Assembly: GCF_003315595.1 (NCBI RefSeq)
Contig: NZ_QNQU01000004.1
Coordinates: 62,001-126,000 of the forward strand
Direction: 5' to 3'
DNA length: 64,000 bases
Origin: Pedobacter miscanthi
Lineage (GTDB): Bacteria; Bacteroidota; Bacteroidia; Sphingobacteriales; Sphingobacteriaceae
Positions 58,348 to 64,000 of the stretch are shown here, piece after piece. The translations under genes and the position numbers were made by a program. The notes beneath the pieces were generated by a model. The model was given only the letters and a program-made list of their open reading frames with translations, made no database searches and was not told the origin of the DNA. Position 1 is the stretch's first letter, and the number at the start of each line of letters is the position of its first letter.

Positions 58348-58852
58348 AAATCAGTTCTTTTGTAAAATTGGAGGGTTTTTACCATCAAAGCGCCTATCTA
58401 TAAAATATTGACCACCTAAGTCACCTTAGTACAGCTAAGAAGAATTTCTGTTGAGCCATCGTTGCCAGTGAATTAAAACCTGCATTGTGCTGAATTTATG
58501 CCCTAAAACCACTAACTTTTATTAATAAACCCGATAGCAGCGGAAAACCCGCAGGTGAGGTACGAACCAAGGCTTTGAAGCGTATAGCGGGACTTTCGTA
58601 ACCCAAATGCACAGAACCCTGCTTTTCAAATAATTTATATCTTAACACATCTAAAAACGCTATCTATCGGATCATCCCAATCCTCTAGTTGCAACTTCTT
58701 AAGTTTCCTTCTCACCGCAAATCGAGACAAATTGCAGAAAGATTGATACAAATGCGTATCCCGCTGTAAAGCTAAAAAGCGAATCTTTGGTTAAGATTTA
58801 AATAGAACTAAAACCATTTACTTCCAATAACTAACCAAATCCCTAACCTAAT
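58348..58852 (+). other. Leader region of susC with repeat fragments
   Basis: No gene. A fragment of module A (ACCACCTAAGTCACCTTAGTACAGCTAAGAAG, about 58410-58442) is followed by a longer dispersed-type element around 58530-58615 (CCCGATAGCAGCGG ... GCAGGTGAGGTACGA ... GCGTATAGCGGGACTTTCG) that I recognise from intergenic regions of related genomes. The last 200 bases are ordinary leader sequence before ATG 58853. Confidence 0.5.
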
Positions 58853-61800
58853 ATGAAAAGAATTCTATTCTCTTATGGCGGCTTTGTACGCATAGGTGGG
58901 TCTTTGCTTCAAAAAACATTTTTGAAACGCAAATTACTCTCCTTTATTCTTACATCAATTACCTTATTCTTACTTTCCTTTCAGCTCAGTGCACAGGAGC
59001 AGGCCACAGTTACCGGTACCGTTACCGACGAAAAAGGCGAAACCGTTATTGGTGCCAGCGTTAAAGTTAAAGGAACCAACACGGGGGTAACAACAGACGG
59101 AAACGGAAAGTTCAAAATCCAGGTAGCCGATAAAAATGCCACACTGATTTTCATTTACGTAGGTTATGTTAATCAGGAAGTGGCTCTGGCAGGCCGTGCG
59201 CAGGTTAACGTTAAACTTAAACCATCCGATAACGACCTTACTGAGGTAGTGGTGGTAGGTTACAACACGCAGAAAAAAGAAGCCATTACGGGTGCCATTT
59301 CATCCATCAGCAGTAAAGATCTCGAAAAAGTACACGGGGGCTCAACGGTAAGTACTGGCTTAGCAGGAAAATTACCGGGAGTATCTTTCAGGATGCCTGA
59401 TGGAAGACCCGGATCGAGTGCCAATATCCAGGTGCGTAACATGGGTAATCCTCTTTACGTTATTGATGGTATTCAGCAGGATGCAGGGCAGTTTAACAAC
59501 ATTTCGCCCAATGATATTGAAACCATTAGTGTATTAAAAGATGCTTCGGCTGCTATTTATGGTAGCAGGGCGGCAAACGGGGTAATTTTGGTAACCACCA
59601 AAAGGGGAAAAAACGATACCCGCAATACTTTTAGTGTAGATGCCTATACCGGCTGGCAGAACTGGGTGCGTTTCCCCGAAACTACCGATGCTTACCAGTG
59701 GATGCTTGGCAAAGCAACAGCAGAACTTAATCAGAATGGTAAAACAGACATCACACCAGCTGAACTGGAAAAATGGAAAGCCGGTACCGAATATGGTTAC
59801 CAGAGCCAGAACTGGAGAGACATTATCATTGCTCCAAACGCACCACAAAGCTCAGTTAATTTAAGTGCATCAGGTGGTAGCGATAAAGTAAATTATTACT
59901 TCTCGGCCACACGTTTGGATCAGAAAGGGGTGTATGGAACTGCCCGTGAGTTCGATTTTAACCGGACTAATATCCAGAGTAATATCGAAGCAAAAATTAC
60001 CAACCGTTTTAAAGTGGGCATGTTGATTAACGGCCGTATCGAAAGTCGCGACCAGCCTGGCGTACCGGGTGGAGATGATTATTTTGCTGCCCGTTTTGCT
60101 TTGTTAAGAAACAGGCCAACCGAGCAGGCTTATGCCAATGGTAATCCGGATTATCCAAACGATATCGGCCACAACACCGAGCAGTTTGCCGTGCAGAGCA
60201 AAGCTTTAACCGGCTACTGGAAATCAGACTGGCGGGTATTACAAACCAATTTATCAGCCTCTTACGATACGCCGATTAAAGGTTTGGAAATAAAAGGATT
60301 ATATTCTTACTACATTGCCGATAACGTAATAAACGGACATGAGTATACCTATAATGTATATACCTATCATCCTGAAACCGGTATTTACGAACAAAAAGTA
60401 GGTAGTTCGAACCCTTACAGGGAACGCAGGAATGAAAAAATATACACCAATACCTACCAGGTACAGGCCAATTACAACCGTACTTTTGGCAAGCATACCA
60501 TCGGCGGTGTATTGGTAGCTGAACGTTTAGACCGTTTCAGGACTTATACCTTCCAGCATGCAGTGCCACAAACCAACATTTTGCCTGTATTGCAGTTTGC
60601 CGATATGGATGGACAGGATTTCGCCGATATTCAGGAAGAGGAGGCCCGTGTTGGTTATGTGGCCAGGTTGAACTATAACTATAATAACAAATATTACCTG
60701 GAACTTTCTGGTCGTAGAGATGCCTCATGGAAGTTTGCGCCGGACAGACGTGTAGGTTATTTCCCTTCAGCATCAATAGGTTGGAGAATTACTCAGGAAA
60801 AATTTATGAAATCGCTTTTGGGCGAAAGTACGATCTTAAATGATTTAAAACTACGTGCCTCCTATGGACAGCTTGGAGATGATGATTTGCGTCTCAATCC
60901 ATTTCAAGAAGCACGCCTCGATCCTTATGCTTACATTCCTGGATACAGATACAATCAAGGAAGTGTGATTTTGGATGGAAAGAATATTACAACTTCAAGG
61001 GATAAGGGGCCGATTATCAACAACCTCACTTGGCTTACTAGCAAGATTACCGATATCGGTTTGGATTTTTCCATGTTCAACAGCAAACTTAGCGGAACAG
61101 CTGATTATTTTTATAGAAAACGAACCGGTTTACCAAACCTTAAAAATGACGTAGTGGCTCCGATTGAACTGGGCTATAGTTTAAGTCCTGAAAATATCGA
61201 AAGTGATGCGCAGTTTGGTGCAGAATTCGCACTTAACTACCGTGATAAGATCGGAGAATTCAACTACAATGTCGGAGGAAATATATCCATTAGCAGAAGA
61301 AAGTTTTTAGATCAATATAAGCCACGTTATGGCAACTCATGGGATTATTACAGAAATAGTTATAACCAACGTTATACCGATATTTTCTGGGGTTATGAAG
61401 TAACCGGACAATTCCAGAACATTGATGAAATCAACAATTATAAAGTGAACATTGATGGCCAGGGTAACCGCTCTTTGTTACCTGGTGATTTAATTTATAA
61501 AGATCAGAATGGCGATGGTATAATCAACGACCTCGATCAACGACCAATTGGTTACACCACTACCGGACAACCCAACGTAATGTTTGGTTTTACCATCGGT
61601 GGTTCTTATAAAAACTTCGATTTTACTGCCGATTTTTCGGGTGGTAGCATGTACTCATGGAACCAGAACTGGGAACAGCGGTGGGCATTCCAGAACACCG
61701 GGGCTTTATTACAAAGTTTTGCCGACGACAGCTGGCACCGCACCAATCCATACGATTTAAACAGCGCATGGATACCTGGTAAATATCCTGCTTTGCGATT

Positions 61801-62080
61801 TAACGATGGCGGACACAGTAACTACAACAAAAACTCTACTTTCTGGTTGCATAACGTGAGGTACCTGCGTGCCCGTACCCTAGAGATAGGTTACACCATA
61901 CCAAAAAGATGGGCCGAAAAAATCAAGATCCAGAATGCAAGGGTATATGTAAACGGATACAATCTGTTTTCTCTTGATAACCTGAGCGACTATGGCGTAG
62001 ATCCGGAAATTGCCGACGATAACGGCTTACAGTATCCACAGAACAAGTTTTTTAATATCGGTATTAAATTAACGCTGTAA
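58853..62080 (+). CDS. susC: SusC/RagA family TonB-linked outer-membrane transporter
   Basis: 1075 residues, normal for SusC. A long N-terminus (FVRIGGSLLQKTFLKRKLLSF) precedes the hydrophobic signal segment and SFQLSAQEQ cleavage region. Carboxypeptidase-like domain (about 50-130, VTGTVTDEKGETVIGASVKVKGTNTG with VGYVNQEVALAG), TonB-box-like LTEVVVVGYNTQ, plug (about 150-260, SSKDLEKVHGGSTVSTGLAGKLPGV, LYVIDGIQQDAG, IYGSRAANGVILVTTKRG) and a large barrel ending NKFFNIGIKLTL. Imports the oligosaccharides released at the surface with SusD as lid. The susD gene follows directly (one base gap), and the locus is controlled by the split HTCS upstream. Confidence 0.95.
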   Translation: MKRILFSYGGFVRIGGSLLQKTFLKRKLLSFILTSITLFLLSFQLSAQEQATVTGTVTDEKGETVIGASVKVKGTNTGVTTDGNGKFKIQVADKNATLIFIYVGYVNQEVALAGRAQVNVKLKPSDNDLTEVVVVGYNTQKKEAITGAISSISSKDLEKVHGGSTVSTGLAGKLPGVSFRMPDGRPGSSANIQVRNMGNPLYVIDGIQQDAGQFNNISPNDIETISVLKDASAAIYGSRAANGVILVTTKRGKNDTRNTFSVDAYTGWQNWVRFPETTDAYQWMLGKATAELNQNGKTDITPAELEKWKAGTEYGYQSQNWRDIIIAPNAPQSSVNLSASGGSDKVNYYFSATRLDQKGVYGTAREFDFNRTNIQSNIEAKITNRFKVGMLINGRIESRDQPGVPGGDDYFAARFALLRNRPTEQAYANGNPDYPNDIGHNTEQFAVQSKALTGYWKSDWRVLQTNLSASYDTPIKGLEIKGLYSYYIADNVINGHEYTYNVYTYHPETGIYEQKVGSSNPYRERRNEKIYTNTYQVQANYNRTFGKHTIGGVLVAERLDRFRTYTFQHAVPQTNILPVLQFADMDGQDFADIQEEEARVGYVARLNYNYNNKYYLELSGRRDASWKFAPDRRVGYFPSASIGWRITQEKFMKSLLGESTILNDLKLRASYGQLGDDDLRLNPFQEARLDPYAYIPGYRYNQGSVILDGKNITTSRDKGPIINNLTWLTSKITDIGLDFSMFNSKLSGTADYFYRKRTGLPNLKNDVVAPIELGYSLSPENIESDAQFGAEFALNYRDKIGEFNYNVGGNISISRRKFLDQYKPRYGNSWDYYRNSYNQRYTDIFWGYEVTGQFQNIDEINNYKVNIDGQGNRSLLPGDLIYKDQNGDGIINDLDQRPIGYTTTGQPNVMFGFTIGGSYKNFDFTADFSGGSMYSWNQNWEQRWAFQNTGALLQSFADDSWHRTNPYDLNSAWIPGKYPALRFNDGGHSNYNKNSTFWLHNVRYLRARTLEIGYTIPKRWAEKIKIQNARVYVNGYNLFSLDNLSDYGVDPEIADDNGLQYPQNKFFNIGIKLTL

Positions 62081-62081
62081 C

Positions 62082-64000
62082 ATGAAAAAGACTAATCAGA
62101 TGAAAAAAATTATATATGCATTTGCTGCCATTGCCTTTTTGAGTTTTGCGCAGTCGTGTAAAAAAGATTCAGAATTTTTAGATAAACAACCTACCAGTAC
62201 ATTGCCTATTGATGCGGTGTGGAAGGACCCAAACCTGGTACTTACCGTTGTTGGCGATCTTTATGATCGTTACCCTGATTACCAGACCATCGAAGCCTGG
62301 TGGGCCTTTACCGATTTCGACGAAGGTTTTGCCTCGGCCAGCGGCGATTATTTCCGCCACCAGAATTTAGAATATGGTTACGATGCCTGGAGATACTGGG
62401 ATATGGGTGTTTACGCTTATATCCGCGATCTGAATATGTTTATCAAACGCGGACAGGAATCAACAGCTTTAAAAGCAGAAGACCGTGACCGTTTCCTTGC
62501 CGAAGCACGTTTTATCAGGGCAGGTGTATATTTCGAAATGGTTAAAAGAATGGGTGGTGTTCCCTTAATTACCGTTCCGCTGGACTATAATTATAGCGGC
62601 GACCCGAGCTACCTCCAATACCCGAGGGCAAAAGAAACCGAAATTTATGATTTCGTGATCTCAGAACTTGAAGCGGTAAAAACCATATTACCCGATAATG
62701 CAAGCGTACAGAGCAGGGCAACAAAAGCTGCCGCTCTGGCTATGGAATCGCGTGCGGCGTTATATGCAGGTTCTATTGCAAAATACAGCAATTCGCAGCT
62801 TACCCTACCGGGTGGCGAAGTAGGTATATCATCGAGTTTGGCCAATGGCTATTTCACCAAAGCTTTAAATGCTGCAAAAGAGATTATCGATGGCGGTAAA
62901 TATTCACTGTATAAAAAGAACCCTAATTTATCAGAAAACTTTGCTGCGCTTTTTACCGATAAAGGCAGTAACCCTGAAGTGATTTTTGCAAAAGACTTTA
63001 AATTAAAAACCAACAAAGTGCATGGCTTTACCATCGATAACCAACCACGTTCTTCCGCAGAAGAAGCACAGGGTGGCCGTTTAAATCCATCGTTAAATTT
63101 GGTACAGTCGTTCGAAAAACTTGATAATACCTACGCTTCACTGGCTTCCGTTGATGGAAGTGGCAATCCCATTTATTATTCAGGCATTACCGATATTTTC
63201 GCAGGTCGCGATGCCCGTTTGGCCGGTACCGTAATTCTCCCCGGAACACAGTTTAAAAGTAAAACAGTCGATATCTGGGCAGGTTACCAGCTGGCAGATG
63301 GCTCGATTGTAACAGGCGATAATTTCGGACAGAACAAAACCAATGTACTCCCTGGTAACACCGGTTCGGTACAGGTTGTGGGTGCCGATGGTCCGGTTGA
63401 TGGATTAGAGTTTAGTGCGCAATCTGGCTTTTACGTACGCAAGTATTTAGATCCGGCAACAGGTTCAGGCCAGATTGGTACACGAAGCGAAGTTTGGTGG
63501 GTACGTTACCGTTATGCCGAAGTATTGTTAAATGCAGCAGAAGCCGCTTTCGAACTCGGCGATCTGGCTACTGCAGCAAACTACATTAAACCTGTTCGCG
63601 ATCGTGCCGGATTAACCACTGCATTAACGCCCGCACAAATTACTTTCGATCGCATTGTACACGAACGTAAAGTAGAATTTGCTTTCGAAGGTCAGGAGCT
63701 TTGGGATATGAAACGCTGGAGACTGGCAGATAAAGTATGGAACGGCAGTAACATGTCGGCAAACGATTTTATCAATGCCACCAACATCGGCAGTGCTACA
63801 CGCACCAGCACGCAGGTTTTCGGTTTATGGCCTTACAAATATTATAACCCGGGCAATGCAAACCACTTAAAATATGTTTTCAAAGTAATTAAGCCTAGTC
63901 GCGTAACGGCTGCGCACCGTTTCCGTATCGGTAATTACTATTCTTCAATAGGGCAGGATGTGCTTAACGGAAACCCGAAAATTGTAAGAAACCCTAACCA
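62082..64000 (+). CDS. susD: SusD/RagB family nutrient-binding lipoprotein (3' end outside window)
   Basis: Starts at ATG 62082, or at the internal ATG 62100 (MKKIIYAFAAIAFLSFAQSC). The frame stays open to the right edge, about 640 residues, so the stop lies beyond. Lipobox FAQSC, then CKKDSEFLDKQPTSTLP, the typical SusD opening. RagB/SusD helical core: ARFIRAGVYFEMVKRMGGVPLITVPL and, near residue 480, VRYRYAEVLLNAAEAAFELG, with the late motif IVHERKVEFAFEGQELWDMKRW. Surface lipoprotein that caps the SusC barrel and binds the glycan. Longer than the usual 500-570 residues owing to an inserted region around 290-470. Confidence 0.93.
   Translation, partial: MKKTNQMKKIIYAFAAIAFLSFAQSCKKDSEFLDKQPTSTLPIDAVWKDPNLVLTVVGDLYDRYPDYQTIEAWWAFTDFDEGFASASGDYFRHQNLEYGYDAWRYWDMGVYAYIRDLNMFIKRGQESTALKAEDRDRFLAEARFIRAGVYFEMVKRMGGVPLITVPLDYNYSGDPSYLQYPRAKETEIYDFVISELEAVKTILPDNASVQSRATKAAALAMESRAALYAGSIAKYSNSQLTLPGGEVGISSSLANGYFTKALNAAKEIIDGGKYSLYKKNPNLSENFAALFTDKGSNPEVIFAKDFKLKTNKVHGFTIDNQPRSSAEEAQGGRLNPSLNLVQSFEKLDNTYASLASVDGSGNPIYYSGITDIFAGRDARLAGTVILPGTQFKSKTVDIWAGYQLADGSIVTGDNFGQNKTNVLPGNTGSVQVVGADGPVDGLEFSAQSGFYVRKYLDPATGSGQIGTRSEVWWVRYRYAEVLLNAAEAAFELGDLATAANYIKPVRDRAGLTTALTPAQITFDRIVHERKVEFAFEGQELWDMKRWRLADKVWNGSNMSANDFINATNIGSATRTSTQVFGLWPYKYYNPGNANHLKYVFKVIKPSRVTAAHRFRIGNYYSSIGQDVLNGNPKIVRNPN

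Noticed and set aside
58119..58403. Frames with repeated NFDLLPPMVGSFQS peptides
   Set aside because: They are translations of the 42-bp hairpin repeats; both strands are open because the unit length is a multiple of three, and no start signal or neighbour supports a gene.

Overview
The window looks like chromosome of a Bacteroidota bacterium of the Sphingobacteriaceae, most likely Pedobacter or a close relative. The grounds are a SusC/SusD pair with a hybrid two-component regulator, many lipoproteins with short lipoboxes, moderately AT-rich DNA, TAnnTTTG-type promoter elements, weak or absent Shine-Dalgarno sequences, and many palindromic intergenic repeats. The genus is inferred from gene style, not from a marker gene. 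I see no phage, insertion sequence, CRISPR array, rRNA or origin. One tRNA (Ser, anticodon TGA) is present.

Layout. 1-13.3 kb: tail of a GH92 mannosidase, a Nudix hydrolase, a DNA alkylation repair protein, a beta-hydroxyacid dehydrogenase, a DUF1634-TauE/SafE-GntR group with a paired operator, a membrane-anchored alpha/beta hydrolase, and two Crp-type regulators, one fused to a degenerate receiver. 13.7-18.6 kb: a BlaI repressor, M56 peptidase and outer-membrane receptor operon whose last gene is frameshifted. 18.6-22.1 kb: repeat-rich DNA around a GntP permease. 22.1-26.2 kb: ybbP-ybbA with a divergent TesA-like esterase, the same arrangement as in E. coli.

26.3-43.1 kb is an accessory block transcribed almost entirely on the minus strand. 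It holds two SUKH-like proteins, a suppressor-of-fused protein, a ComJ/Nin-like protein, a large DKNYY-like protein, five tandem lipocalin-like lipoproteins and an Hcp/TssD-like protein with a signal peptide. Two paralogous divergent cassettes lie in the block: a DUF4870 membrane protein facing a membrane-anchored TPR-HTH regulator. The two divergent promoters share direct repeats of CTACA at exactly the same offsets (0, 11, 33, 44 bp), so I infer a shared regulatory circuit.

43.2-52.4 kb: a small membrane protein, a DUF2975/XRE pair, a VOC protein, and a 1315-residue fusion of a DyP-type peroxidase domain to a complete glycyl-radical-enzyme domain (GCxEP cysteine loop and C-terminal glycine loop). 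The fusion is the most unusual gene here. It is followed by a DUF4272 protein, a frameshifted small gene, a P-loop kinase-like protein, tRNA-Ser and a DoxX protein. 52.9-64 kb: a polysaccharide-utilisation locus with a split hybrid two-component system on the minus strand, then a GH43-like secreted glycosidase, SusC and SusD (SusD runs off the right edge). Three reading frames are interrupted by apparent single-base shifts (17.27, 50.9 and 53.75 kb); raw reads should decide whether these are real.
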